The position numbers and the translations under genes were made by a program. 51,801 nucleotides of DNA. Origin: an uncultured Eubacteriales bacterium (GTDB lineage Bacteria > Bacillota > Clostridia > Christensenellales > Aristaeellaceae). Below, one piece after another: positions 15,118-23,919 of the stretch. Location of the stretch: NCBI GenBank assembly GCA_900318145.1, contig ONJM01000019.1, positions 1-51,801 on the forward strand, in the 5' to 3' direction. A model generated the notes under the pieces. The model was not told the DNA's origin, made no database searches, and saw nothing but the letters and a program-made list of their open reading frames with translations. Each line of letters begins with the position of its first letter. Position 1 is the first letter of the stretch.

Positions 15118-16313
15118 TGGAAACGGGAAAAAGGCCGGAAATCCCCGGAAGCGCGGGACGGATTCCCGAGCTGGACGGGCTGCGGGTGCTGATGATCTTT
15201 ATCGTCAGCTGGTTCCATATCTGGCAGCAGAGCTGGCTGGAACCCGCAGTCAGTCTGCCGTTCCTGGACCGCCAGTACTCCCTGGATTTCCTGGTGCGCT
15301 CCGGCTACGTATGGGTGGACGGGACCATTCTGCTGAGCGCTTTCCTGCTGTATCTGCCGCTGGCGCGGCAGGGCCGTCAGCCGCTGCGGAACATCCCTGA
15401 TTTTTACCTGCGGAAAGCCCAGCGGATCCTGCCGTCCTACTGGTTCATCATTCTGGCCTTCTTTTTCGGCATGTGCCTGCCCTGGGGCCTGTATAACGGA
15501 AACGGGCCTTATATGGTAAAGGATCTTTTCACTCACCTGACAATGATTTTCCCCTATTTCCGGGATACATACGCCTACACCCCCATGGGCGCCGCCAGCT
15601 GGACCCTGTCCGTTGTAACCCAGGCGTACCTGGTGTTTCCGCTGCTCGCGAAGGCCATGTCCCGGAAGCCGGCGCTCACACTGTGCCTGATGACCGCGGG
15701 CGCATGGGGGTTCCGGGCCTGGTGCCTGTGGGGCCTGACGGATTACACGATGATCCTGAATACAGCCGCAAACTTCCTGGATGTGTACGCGCTCGGATTC
15801 GGAGCCGCGCTTCTGTACGTGAAAGTGGAAAAAACAGAAGAATCCGGGGAAACAAAAAAACGCCGGATTTTCCGGCAGGCCGCGGCTACGGCGGTATTCA
15901 TCGGATGCCTGATCGGCGTAACCGAACTGCTGAAAGTACAGGCATACCCCCTCGGGAACGAAAGCCTGCAGCGGCAGCAGATGACCTTCCGGCCCCTGTT
16001 CGCCCTGGGATTTGCCGGGTTTGTTCTGTCCGCGCATTTCTGCGTAAAACCGCTGCGTTTTCTGCTGGGCAACCGTGCCATGACGTTCCTGGCCGGCGTT
16101 TCCATGAACTATTACCTGGTACACCAGACCTTCGCGGTGCATATGAAGCGGATCGGCTTCCCGCCCTCCGCGTCGGAAACACCGAACATGGCCGGAGAAC
16201 AGCCCTGGCAGACGCAGTATACCCTGCTGGCCTTCGGAATATCCCTCGCGGTCGCGGTACTTATTACATATCTTGTCGAAAAACCAATTCAGCGCCTGCT
16301 GCGCAGGCGCTGA
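15117..16313 (+). CDS. Membrane acyltransferase, acyltransferase-3 family
   Basis: A 398-residue integral membrane protein. The opening RIPELDGLRVLMIFIVSWFHIW is the typical first segment of acyltransferase-3 (OafA/OatA-like) enzymes, with the conserved acidic/arginine and the histidine of the first helix. About ten hydrophobic segments follow, up to LAFGISLAVAVLITYLVEKPI, the usual end of the family. It lacks the C-terminal SGNH domain of OatA. Such proteins move acetyl or other acyl groups from the cytoplasm to sugars outside; the acceptor here is unknown. The ATG at 15117 overlaps the stop codon of the TPR-like gene (TGATG); a GTG three bases earlier is possible. The pairing suggests a cell-surface modification unit, an inference. 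Confidence 0.87.
   Translation: METGKRPEIPGSAGRIPELDGLRVLMIFIVSWFHIWQQSWLEPAVSLPFLDRQYSLDFLVRSGYVWVDGTILLSAFLLYLPLARQGRQPLRNIPDFYLRKAQRILPSYWFIILAFFFGMCLPWGLYNGNGPYMVKDLFTHLTMIFPYFRDTYAYTPMGAASWTLSVVTQAYLVFPLLAKAMSRKPALTLCLMTAGAWGFRAWCLWGLTDYTMILNTAANFLDVYALGFGAALLYVKVEKTEESGETKKRRIFRQAAATAVFIGCLIGVTELLKVQAYPLGNESLQRQQMTFRPLFALGFAGFVLSAHFCVKPLRFLLGNRAMTFLAGVSMNYYLVHQTFAVHMKRIGFPPSASETPNMAGEQPWQTQYTLLAFGISLAVAVLITYLVEKPIQRLLRRR
16291..16311. terminator. Hairpin at the end of the acyltransferase gene
   Basis: AGCGCCTGC (16291-16299), 3-base loop, GCAGGCGCT (16303-16311): a perfect 9-bp stem overlapping the last codons of the acyltransferase gene, between two convergent genes. No T run follows, so its terminator role is uncertain. 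Confidence 0.45.
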
Positions 16314-16323
16314 CAGCGGCATA

Positions 16324-17229
16324 TTACTTTTTCTTCGGCGTAACCCCGCGGATGGTCGCTGTGGGAACCGACGCCTGTTTCATAAAGGCGCTGGGGCTGA
16401 TGCCCACGATGTGCTTGAACTGCTTGGAAAAGTGGTACGGATCCTGCATGCCCACCTCTGCACCGGCCTGGCGGACGGAACAGTTCTGATCCCGGAGAAG
16501 CTCCTTGGCGCGCTCCATTTTACAGTGAAGCACATAGCTCAGCGGCGGCATTCCCACCTCCGCCACGAAGCGTTTCCGGAAGGTTTCCATCGGCATGCGG
16601 GAAATAGCGGCCATATCCGCCAGGGAGAAATTATCCTTGTACTGGTTTGCCCGGAGGGTGTCCACCACCTTGGCGATCTCATGGGAAAGCATGGCGTCCA
16701 TGGCGACAGGCTGGCCCCAGTGGGAAGCGATCATGCCGTACATCAGGTGCTGCAGCTGATAGGTTGCGTCAGCCTGGCCGCTGTGGCGGACGATGACCTG
16801 CACAATCTGCTCCGCCAGGTAGATCTGGCTCGGCAGCGCCCCCTGCTTCAGGGGCATATGCAGCAGCGCGCCCATCTTGCGGACCACCATGGGGCTGAGC
16901 GGCCCTTCCAGCGCGATCCACAGGCAGCGGCTCTGTTCCTCCGCGTGGATTGACGCGGGCGCGGCGCCTCCGGGAAGGAAGCACGTAAACCCGGCGGAAA
17001 GCTCCAGGTCATGCCCGTTCCAGGTCAGAAGGATGCTTCCGCGTTCCACTGCCAACCAGACCCACTGATCATGGGGATTCAGCGGATAATCACCTTTTTC
17101 CAGCACAAAAGCCCCGGCCGCGTGAATCCACGCGCCGCTGGCCAGCGTAAGGCTTCCGGGTTTGTGCGTACCCTCCACGGCGAGGGCTGCCAGTTTTTCC
17201 GGAATATCCGAAAGCAGATAGGGTTTCAT
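16324..17229 (-). CDS. AraC-family transcriptional regulator
   Basis: A 301-residue regulator. The N-terminal 190 residues include a cupin-like sensor (WIHAAGAFVLEKGDYPLNPHDQWVWLAVERGSILLTWNG). The C-terminal 100 residues carry the two helix-turn-helix motifs of the AraC family: FSLADMAAISRMPMETFRKRF and SVRQAGAEVGMQDPYHFSKQFKHIVGISPSAF. Members of this kind usually sense a sugar or related small molecule. The ATG at 17229 follows GGAGG by 7 bases; the first in-frame start at 17265 has none. It is transcribed away from leuS, and no sugar-utilisation genes lie beside it, so its targets are elsewhere or unknown. Three ATGAC repeats in its leader may be a self-regulation site. Confidence 0.92.
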   Translation of the reverse strand: MKPYLLSDIPEKLAALAVEGTHKPGSLTLASGAWIHAAGAFVLEKGDYPLNPHDQWVWLAVERGSILLTWNGHDLELSAGFTCFLPGGAAPASIHAEEQSRCLWIALEGPLSPMVVRKMGALLHMPLKQGALPSQIYLAEQIVQVIVRHSGQADATYQLQHLMYGMIASHWGQPVAMDAMLSHEIAKVVDTLRANQYKDNFSLADMAAISRMPMETFRKRFVAEVGMPPLSYVLHCKMERAKELLRDQNCSVRQAGAEVGMQDPYHFSKQFKHIVGISPSAFMKQASVPTATIRGVTPKKK

Positions 17230-17276
17230 GGCGCATCCTCCGACAAAAATGACCAAATATGACAAATGACATAAGA

Positions 17277-17305
17277 AGTATAGTATGATTGAATTTGTTT
17301 GTCAA
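17277..17305 (-). promoter_or_regulatory. Promoter of the AraC-family gene
   Basis: Minus-strand TTGACA (17300-17305), 17-base spacer, TATACT (17277-17282). Downstream, at about 17249-17271, three ATGAC-like elements are spaced 9-10 bases on the plus strand between the -10 box and the start codon. Confidence 0.85.
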
Positions 17306-17344
17306 TGCGGTGAAAACACAGGAACAGGAATAAAATTGCAGCTT

Positions 17345-17372
17345 TTGACAAAACCTTTTATTATGCTATAAT
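17345..17372 (+). promoter_or_regulatory. Promoter of leuS
   Basis: TTGACA (17345-17350), 16-base spacer, perfect TATAAT (17367-17372). Transcription would start near 17379. There is no room for a T-box leader, unlike many leuS genes of Bacillota. Confidence 0.85.
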
Positions 17373-17406
17373 TGCTTCATTATTTCTGATGGAACAGGTG
17401 ACGGAA

Positions 17407-19830
17407 ATGGAACACAGCTACGATCCGAAAATCATTGAAAAAAAATGGCAGAAGTACTGGGAGGAGCACGAAACCTTCAGGACGGACGTGCATGACTTCA
17501 GCAAACCGAAGTTCTACGCCCTGGACATGTTCCCGTATCCCAGCGGCGTAGGCCTGCACGCAGGCCATCCGGAAGGCTACACCGCGACGGATATCGTGAG
17601 CCGGATGAAGCGGATGCAGGGATTCAATGTGCTGCATCCCATGGGATACGATTCCTTCGGCCTGCCAGCGGAGCAGTATGCCATCTCCACCGGCAACCAT
17701 CCGGAAGGATTCACAAAGCAGAATATCGAAACCTTCTCCCGCCAGCTCAAGGAGCTGGGCTTCGACTATGACTGGAGCAAGGTCATCGCGACCAGCGATC
17801 CGGAGTTTTACCGGTGGACACAGTGGATTTTCAAGCAGCTGTATCTGGACGGTTACGCCCAGTATATCGATATGCCCGTAAACTGGTGCGAAGAACTCGG
17901 CACCGTGCTGTCCAACGACGAGGTGATCGACGGGAAGAGCGAGCGCGGCGGATATCCTGTCGTACGCCGGAATATGAAGCAGTGGGTTATCAATCAGCCC
18001 GCCTTCGCGGAGAAGCTGCTGGAAGGCCTGGAGGAGATCGACTGGCCGGAAAGCACCAAGGACATGCAGCGCAACTGGATCGGCAAAAGCGAAGGCGTCG
18101 AGGTTCAGTTCAAAATCCAGGGCGGCGGCGAATTCAGCATCTTCACCACCTGTATCGAAACCATCTACGGCGTGACCTTCATGGTCCTGGCGCCGGACGG
18201 GCAGCTGGTGCAGGATCTGATGCCCCGGATCAAAAACCAGGACGAGGTCAAAGCCTATATTGAAGAAACCCGGAAAAAGAACGATATGGACCGGACGGAG
18301 CTGAACAAGGGCAAGACCGGCTGCCGCCTGGAGGGCGTAAAGTGCGTCAATCCCGCCAACGGCAGGGAAGCCGAGCTCTTCATCGGCGATTTCGTGCTGG
18401 CCAGCTACGGCACCGGCGCGGTCATGGCCGTTCCGAGCCACGACCAGCGGGACTTTGAGTATGCTGTCGCCCACAATATCCCCATGATCCAGGTCATCGG
18501 CGGAGCGGACGTAAGCGAGCATGCCTTTGAAAAGGGCGATTACCTGGGCAAAGGCTGCCGGCTTATGAACAGCGAGGAATTTACCGGGCTCACCGTGGAG
18601 GAAGCCAAGGAAGCCATCACCGCCAAGCTGGAAAAGATGGGCGTCGCGAAGCGCACGGTAAACTACCACTTCCGGGAATGGATTTTCGCCCGGCAGCGTT
18701 ACTGGGGCGAGCCTGTGCCGGTGGTGCATACGGAAGACGGGAAAATCTTCCCCCTCCCGGACGACGAGCTGCCGCTGGTGCTGCCCGAACTGGAGGACTA
18801 TAAAGGAAAGAACGGGCAGGCGCCCCTGGAAAACGCCGCCGAATGGAAGCAGTACGACCGCCACGGTGTAAAGGGAAAGCGCGAAACCAGCACCATGCCC
18901 GGGTCCGCGGGCTCCAGCTGGTACTATATGCGGTATATCGATCCCCACAATGACAAAACCTTCGCGGATTACGAACTGCTGAAGCACTGGCTGCCGGTGG
19001 ATCTGTACATCGGCGGACCCGAGCACGCCGTAGGTCACCTGATGTACAGCCGGATCTGGAACCGGTACCTGTACGACAAGGGCCTGAGCCCCGTGAAGGA
19101 ACCGTTCAAAAAGCTGGTGCACCAGGGCATGATCCTGGGTGAAAACGGCATCAAGATGGGGAAGCGGTTCCCGAAATACGTGGTCAATCCCAGCGATATC
19201 GTCAACCAGTACGGCGCGGATACCCTGCGGCTGTACGAAATGTTCATGGGGCCGCTGGAGGTTTCCAAGCCCTGGAGTCCCCAGGGCGTCGAAGGCGCGC
19301 GGAAATTCCTGAACCGGGTATGGACCTTCTTCACCGCCGAAGAGAATCTCACCGCCGAAAACGACGGCACCCTGGACAAGGTATTCCACCAGACGGTGAA
19401 AAAGGTAACCGGCGATTTTGAGAGCCTGGGCTTCAACACCGCCATTTCCCAGATGATGATCTTCGTGAACGCGTGCTATAAGGCGGGAAGCTGCCCGAAG
19501 GCCTACGCGGAAGGTTTCGTCAAAATGCTGAGCTGCATCTGCCCGCACATCGGGGAGGAAATGTGGCAGATCCTGGGCCATGACGGAACGCTGGCCTATG
19601 AACCCTGGCCGGTATGGAATGAAGAAGCTCTGAAGGAGGACACCATTCAGATTCCCGTTCAGGTGAACGGCAAGGTCCGGGCCACCGTGGATGTCGGTGT
19701 CGATGAGGATCAGGCCTCCGTACTCGAAAAAGCCCACGCCATGAAGAACGTGCAGGTATACCTGGACGGCAAAACCATCGTCAAGGAAATCTATGTCAAA
19801 GGCCGGATTGTCAATATTGTTGTGAAGTGA
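17407..19830 (+). CDS. leuS: Leucyl-tRNA synthetase
   Basis: Class Ia synthetase of 807 residues that charges tRNA-Leu. The HIGH motif is LHAGHPEG (about residues 49-53); the CP1 editing domain holds FTTCIETIYG, in place of the usual TRPDT-type threonine-rich loop, and YGTGAVMAVPSHDQRDFEYA. The KMSKS signature is replaced by KMGKR (about 582-586), a variant I recall from some anaerobic Bacillota. The anticodon-binding and C-terminal (VQVNGKVRATVDV) domains are complete. ATG at 17389 is also in frame, but the predicted transcript starts near 17379, leaving no ribosome binding site for it; the ATG at 17407 has a weak AGGTGACGG and keeps the normal N-terminus (YDPKIIEKKWQKYW). Confidence 0.95.
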   Translation: MEHSYDPKIIEKKWQKYWEEHETFRTDVHDFSKPKFYALDMFPYPSGVGLHAGHPEGYTATDIVSRMKRMQGFNVLHPMGYDSFGLPAEQYAISTGNHPEGFTKQNIETFSRQLKELGFDYDWSKVIATSDPEFYRWTQWIFKQLYLDGYAQYIDMPVNWCEELGTVLSNDEVIDGKSERGGYPVVRRNMKQWVINQPAFAEKLLEGLEEIDWPESTKDMQRNWIGKSEGVEVQFKIQGGGEFSIFTTCIETIYGVTFMVLAPDGQLVQDLMPRIKNQDEVKAYIEETRKKNDMDRTELNKGKTGCRLEGVKCVNPANGREAELFIGDFVLASYGTGAVMAVPSHDQRDFEYAVAHNIPMIQVIGGADVSEHAFEKGDYLGKGCRLMNSEEFTGLTVEEAKEAITAKLEKMGVAKRTVNYHFREWIFARQRYWGEPVPVVHTEDGKIFPLPDDELPLVLPELEDYKGKNGQAPLENAAEWKQYDRHGVKGKRETSTMPGSAGSSWYYMRYIDPHNDKTFADYELLKHWLPVDLYIGGPEHAVGHLMYSRIWNRYLYDKGLSPVKEPFKKLVHQGMILGENGIKMGKRFPKYVVNPSDIVNQYGADTLRLYEMFMGPLEVSKPWSPQGVEGARKFLNRVWTFFTAEENLTAENDGTLDKVFHQTVKKVTGDFESLGFNTAISQMMIFVNACYKAGSCPKAYAEGFVKMLSCICPHIGEEMWQILGHDGTLAYEPWPVWNEEALKEDTIQIPVQVNGKVRATVDVGVDEDQASVLEKAHAMKNVQVYLDGKTIVKEIYVKGRIVNIVVK

Positions 19831-19859
19831 TTTTCCCTGTGCCGGCGTTCAGCCGGCAG

Positions 19860-19889
19860 ACCTCCTTTCCGCTTTGGAAGGAGGTTTTT
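19860..19889 (+). terminator. Terminator of leuS
   Basis: ACCTCCTTTCC pairs with GGAAGGAGGT with one bulged base, followed by five T. A smaller GCCGGC hairpin (19841-19857) precedes it. Confidence 0.88.
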
Positions 19890-19927
19890 CTATATGTATT
19901 TATTTGCAGAAAATTCTTGAAAATTTA

Positions 19928-19956
19928 TTGACATCGTAATAATTCCGTAATAGAAT
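19928..19956 (+). promoter_or_regulatory. Promoter of the SH3-repeat protein gene, with palindrome at +1
   Basis: TTGACA (19928-19933), 17-base spacer, TAGAAT (19951-19956). A perfect palindrome GTACAT-CT-ATGTAC (19963-19976) covers the expected start of transcription and may be an operator or a 5' hairpin. Confidence 0.82.
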
Positions 19957-20003
19957 GATTCTGTACATCTATGTACGACATTATTGTGCTGAGGTGAAAC
20001 TCC

Positions 20004-22415
20004 ATGACTAGGAACAGCCGCCGTTTCCTGTGCCTTGCGATGGCCGTACTGATGCTGGCCACGCTGCTTCCGGCTGCCCTTCCCGGCAATTCCGCCCGCG
20101 CGGAGGATACGCTGGGAATAACCATCAAGGACGAGGTCGCTTTCCGCATAAAAGGTTCCATGCGGGGAGACATGCTCTTCCGGGTGAAGATCAATACCGT
20201 CTGCAAAGTGCTTGGTCAATCGGACGCCGAAGGCTATACCTGGTATAAGGTGGAAACGGTCAATCCGGAGTTCAAAAACAGCCCGCTTTACACCGGCTAC
20301 CTGCGGGGGGACTGCTTCCGCCTGCTGACGCCGGAGGAAGCCGCGGCTTACACCGGTACAAATCCGTCCGGCAATACACCGACGGCCACGCCGGATTCCG
20401 GCAGTTCCCCGGCGCCTTCCGGTACAGTCGGCTATGTAACGGCCGGCGGCGTAAACTTCCGCGCCGCTCCCGGCGGCCAGGTGCTCGCCACACTGGACCG
20501 GGGCACGCAGGTGAGAGTTCTGACCATTCCGGGTGAAATCAGCACCAGCGCATGGTATAAAGTGGAATACAACGGCATGGAAGGCTACATTATGTCCACC
20601 TTCCTGCGGGTCGATAATTCCGGGGTCACCCCCGATCCCTCCGCGCCCACGGCGGATCCTTCAGTACCCACGCCGACGCCTTATTCACCTACGGCCGTAC
20701 CTGTCCGGCCCACCGCGACGCCCAATCCGGACGTGCTGGGTTATGTCATGACCATCAAGGGCAGCGTCAATGTCCGCGCTTCCATTGCCGGTACCTCGCT
20801 GACCATGGTCGGTAAATACGAAACCTTCCCCTACCTGCTTCCGCCGGTACGCCGGGGCAGCTACACCTGGTATTTCATCCAGGTCAGCCCCTCCCTGAAA
20901 GGCTACATCCGCGGCGACTGCGTCAAAGTCACCTCCGGCCCCGGTAACGTAACCCCAACACCCGGCGGCGGAACCCCGGTTCCGGTAATCACAGCGACGC
21001 CCGCGCCTCCCACGGATACCCCCACCGGCTTTGTCAAGACCACGATTGACTACGTTAACGTACGCCAGGGCATCTGGGGAGAGCTGGTTACGGTTGTGAA
21101 AAAGGCCGGAACGATCTTCCCCTACTACGGTACACCCACGGAGCGGAACGGAATCAAGTGGTACTATATCTACAGCCTGGATTTCCCCGGCACCGGTTTC
21201 GCGTATATCCACGGCGGATTCGTGAAGGAAACGGATGAAGGCGGTTCCGTCACCACGCCGCCTCCGGCGACCGTGACGCCCACCGGCGGCATTATTACAC
21301 CCACACCCACCGGTTCCGTCATTACGCCGACACCGACCCCCATGAACGATCCCACCGGATATGTCAAGACCACGATTGACTATGTCAACGTGCGCGACGG
21401 CATCTGGGGGGAACTGGTCACCGTCGTGAAAAAAGCCGGAACGATTTTCCCGTATTACGGTACTCCTGCCGTCCGGAACAATATCAAATGGTACTATATC
21501 TACAGCAGGGACTTCCCCGGCAGCGGTTTCGCGTATATCCACGGCGGATTCGTGAAGGAAACGGATGAAGGCGGTTCCGTCATTACACCGACACCGGCAA
21601 CTCCGACGCCCACCGGTTCCATTGTGACACCGACACCCACCGGTCCCGTCATTACGCCGACCGTCTCACCCACCGTGAATCCCTCCACGCCCGGCACCGC
21701 GACGGAAGCGTCCTATGTAACCCTGAAAAACGGATCCACTGGCCAGGCCGTGCAGAACCTGGTGGCGGAGCTGATCAACCAGGGATATTACAAGTACGCG
21801 CTGACCTCCAAGTACAATTCCTCCGTTGAAAACGCGGTACGCGCGTTCCAGAAGGCCAAGGGGCTGGCAGTAGACGGCATCGCCGGATCCATGACCCAGC
21901 ACGCCCTGTTCAATACCGTTCCCATCGGTACGGCGGACCATACAAATCTGGAAATGACCCTGTATCCGGCTGAAAAGATCGACTGGAATACGGGCGGTAT
22001 TCAGGAGCTGTGGCCCCGCGGCGCCAACGTTAAGGTATACGACGTGGAAACCGGCCTCGTCTGGTGGGCGCACCGCTGGTCCGGCGGATTCCACATCGAC
22101 GCGGAGCCGCTGACAGCGGCGGACACCGCGACGATCTGCAGAATGTACGGCGTGACAAGTTCCACTCAGATTTTGGAAAGCACTCACTGGCAGCGCCGGC
22201 CCTGCCTGATCACCATCGGTACGCGGACGTTCGCCTGCTCGCTGTACGGCGTGCCGCACAATCCGGAAGGCAACACAATCAGGGACAACAACTTTAACGG
22301 CCAGCTGTGTATCCACTTCACCAACAGCAAGACCCACAAGGGCAGCAAGGTGGACAGCCTGCACGCTGCGGCCATCGATTACGCCTGGCTGAACGCTCCC
22401 AACGGTCATAAATGA
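20004..22415 (+). CDS. Secreted SH3-repeat protein with peptidoglycan-binding domain
   Basis: An 803-residue exported protein. After a signal peptide (1-33) come five bacterial SH3-like units (about 35-110, 140-195, 245-310, 340-415, 450-525) joined by Pro/Thr linkers. Units four and five are almost identical. A PG_binding_1-type domain follows (LKNGSTGQAVQNLVAEL... VRAFQKAKGLAVDGIAG, about 575-635). The last 150 residues form a domain with VKVYDVETGLVWWAHRWSGG and FNGQLCIHFTNSKTHKG, whose clustered Cys and His are reminiscent of the YkuD L,D-transpeptidase active site, though the usual order is not clear. Likely role: cell-wall binding and perhaps remodelling. The ATG at 20004 follows GAGGTGAAA. 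Confidence 0.82.
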   Translation: MTRNSRRFLCLAMAVLMLATLLPAALPGNSARAEDTLGITIKDEVAFRIKGSMRGDMLFRVKINTVCKVLGQSDAEGYTWYKVETVNPEFKNSPLYTGYLRGDCFRLLTPEEAAAYTGTNPSGNTPTATPDSGSSPAPSGTVGYVTAGGVNFRAAPGGQVLATLDRGTQVRVLTIPGEISTSAWYKVEYNGMEGYIMSTFLRVDNSGVTPDPSAPTADPSVPTPTPYSPTAVPVRPTATPNPDVLGYVMTIKGSVNVRASIAGTSLTMVGKYETFPYLLPPVRRGSYTWYFIQVSPSLKGYIRGDCVKVTSGPGNVTPTPGGGTPVPVITATPAPPTDTPTGFVKTTIDYVNVRQGIWGELVTVVKKAGTIFPYYGTPTERNGIKWYYIYSLDFPGTGFAYIHGGFVKETDEGGSVTTPPPATVTPTGGIITPTPTGSVITPTPTPMNDPTGYVKTTIDYVNVRDGIWGELVTVVKKAGTIFPYYGTPAVRNNIKWYYIYSRDFPGSGFAYIHGGFVKETDEGGSVITPTPATPTPTGSIVTPTPTGPVITPTVSPTVNPSTPGTATEASYVTLKNGSTGQAVQNLVAELINQGYYKYALTSKYNSSVENAVRAFQKAKGLAVDGIAGSMTQHALFNTVPIGTADHTNLEMTLYPAEKIDWNTGGIQELWPRGANVKVYDVETGLVWWAHRWSGGFHIDAEPLTAADTATICRMYGVTSSTQILESTHWQRRPCLITIGTRTFACSLYGVPHNPEGNTIRDNNFNGQLCIHFTNSKTHKGSKVDSLHAAAIDYAWLNAPNGHK
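21021..21580 (+). repeat. Direct repeat of 230 bp (two copies) in the SH3-repeat gene
   Basis: Copies at about 21021-21250 and 21351-21580 encode nearly the same SH3 unit, differing at a handful of residues (RQGIWG/RDGIWG, TERNGIK/AVRNNIK, SLDFPGTG/SRDFPGSG). A recent in-frame duplication is the simplest explanation. Confidence 0.9.
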
Positions 22416-22473
22416 CAATTCGTTCAGCAGCCGGTGATCCGTGAGGTAAACCGGAATATCAGTTCACCTGTAC

Positions 22474-22497
22474 TCGGGCAGGGCATATGCCCTGCCC
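22474..22497 (+). terminator. Perfect palindrome before radA
   Basis: CGGGCAGGGCAT followed directly by ATGCCCTGCCCG, a perfect 24-base palindrome between the SH3-repeat gene and radA. A loose T run (GGGTTTTGG) follows. Probably the terminator of the upstream gene, though without the usual loop and U tract. Confidence 0.6.
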
Positions 22498-22522
22498 GGT
22501 TCGGGTTTTGGAAGGAGCATAT

Positions 22523-23896
22523 ATGGCAAAGATTAAAACCGTATATGTCTGCGGCGCGTGCGGATATGAGGCGCCCCGGTGGGCCGGGCGGTGCCCCGGC
22601 TGCGGCGCGTGGAACACGCTGGAGGAAACAGTGGCTTCCGAGCCGCAGAAATCCTCCGCGGGAAAAATCGCCGCAAACCAGCGGCCGGGTACCGGCGCGG
22701 ACGCCCTGCTGATCCGGGATATTCCGGAGGATACTTCCCTCCGGGCTTCCACGGGCATCAGCGAGCTGGACCGGGTGCTGGGCGGCGGGATCGTGGAAGG
22801 CGGCCTGATGCTCATCGGGGGCGATCCGGGCATCGGCAAAAGCACCCTGCTGCTGCAGGTTTGCGATCAGCTGGCGAAAAGCGGCCAGCGGGTCCTGTAT
22901 GTGTCCGGCGAGGAATCCGCCCGGCAGATCCGTCTGCGCGCGCGGCGGCTGGGCGTTGAAAGCGAAATCTATGTGCTGTCCGAAAACGCGCTGGACGCCA
23001 TCGAGGAAAAAATCCGGACCCTGCAGCCCGATACCGCGGTCATCGACTCCATTCAGACCGTTTACCGGCCGGAAATGGCTTCCGCGCCGGGATCCGTCAG
23101 CCAGATCCGTGAAAGTACCAGCCTCATTATGCGGCTGTGCAAGGAAACCGGCACCAGCATGTTCCTCGTAGGCCATGTAACCAAGGACGGCGCTATCGCG
23201 GGTCCCCGGATGCTGGAGCACATGGTCGACGTGGTGCTGTATTTCGAAGGCGACCGGCAGCAGGATTACCGGCTGCTGCGGGCAGTGAAAAACCGGTTCG
23301 GATCCGTCAACGAGCTGGGCGTCTTCCGGATGACAGGCACCGGTATGCAGGTTGTGGAGAATCCCAGTGAAGAACTGCTGAGTCACCGGGCCAAGGGCGC
23401 CAGCGGCAGCGTGGTCTTCTGCGGAATGGAAGGATCCCGGCCCCTGCTTTGCGACGTGCAGGCCCTCACAAGCCCGACCTTCTACGGTACACCGCGGCGG
23501 GCCGTGAACGGCGCAGACGGCGGGCGGGTTGCCCTGCTGCTGGCAGTGCTGGAGAAACGGGCAAACCAGCGGACGTATAATCAGGACGTCTATATCAACG
23601 TGGCCGGCGGGCTCGAGCTCAGCGAACCGGCGGCGGATCTCGCGCTGTGCGCGGCGGTAGCCTCCAGCCTGAAGGACAAGCCCGTAGGGCCGGAAGTCGC
23701 CATCATGGGTGAAGTCGGCCTGGCCGGAGAGGTGCGCACGGTACCCCAGTGCGAACGGAGAATCAGCGAATGCGCCCGGCTGGGCTTCACAACCCTCGTC
23801 GTACCCCGTACCAACGCCGGAAGAATCCGCGCGCCGGAAGGCGTCCGGATCATCGGGGTGGATACGGTGGCCCAGGCGCTGAGCGTGCTGTTTTAG
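22523..23896 (+). CDS. radA: DNA repair protein RadA
   Basis: A 457-residue RecA-like helicase that helps branch migration in recombination. An N-terminal zinc finger CGAC...CPGC (residues 10-28), Walker A GGDPGIGKST (about 95-104), the RadA-specific KNRFGS motif and a C-terminal Lon-like domain (INVAGGLELSEPAADLALCAA) are all present. The ATG at 22523 has GGAAGGAG upstream and starts the usual MAKIKTVYVCGACGY; the longer reading is rejected. It is followed after 23 bases by the PIN/TRAM gene. In Bacillus, disA lies between radA and yacL; it is missing here. Confidence 0.97.
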   Translation: MAKIKTVYVCGACGYEAPRWAGRCPGCGAWNTLEETVASEPQKSSAGKIAANQRPGTGADALLIRDIPEDTSLRASTGISELDRVLGGGIVEGGLMLIGGDPGIGKSTLLLQVCDQLAKSGQRVLYVSGEESARQIRLRARRLGVESEIYVLSENALDAIEEKIRTLQPDTAVIDSIQTVYRPEMASAPGSVSQIRESTSLIMRLCKETGTSMFLVGHVTKDGAIAGPRMLEHMVDVVLYFEGDRQQDYRLLRAVKNRFGSVNELGVFRMTGTGMQVVENPSEELLSHRAKGASGSVVFCGMEGSRPLLCDVQALTSPTFYGTPRRAVNGADGGRVALLLAVLEKRANQRTYNQDVYINVAGGLELSEPAADLALCAAVASSLKDKPVGPEVAIMGEVGLAGEVRTVPQCERRISECARLGFTTLVVPRTNAGRIRAPEGVRIIGVDTVAQALSVLF

Positions 23897-23919
23897 GAAT
23901 CAGGAAAGAGGTGGTCCCT

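Noticed and set aside
17373-17406. T-box riboswitch ahead of leuS
   Set aside because: The promoter lies about 30 bases before the start codon, leaving no space for a T-box leader.
17380-19737. 785-residue leftward frame opposite to leuS
   Set aside because: Antisense shadow of a conserved gene; no promoter or ribosome binding site.
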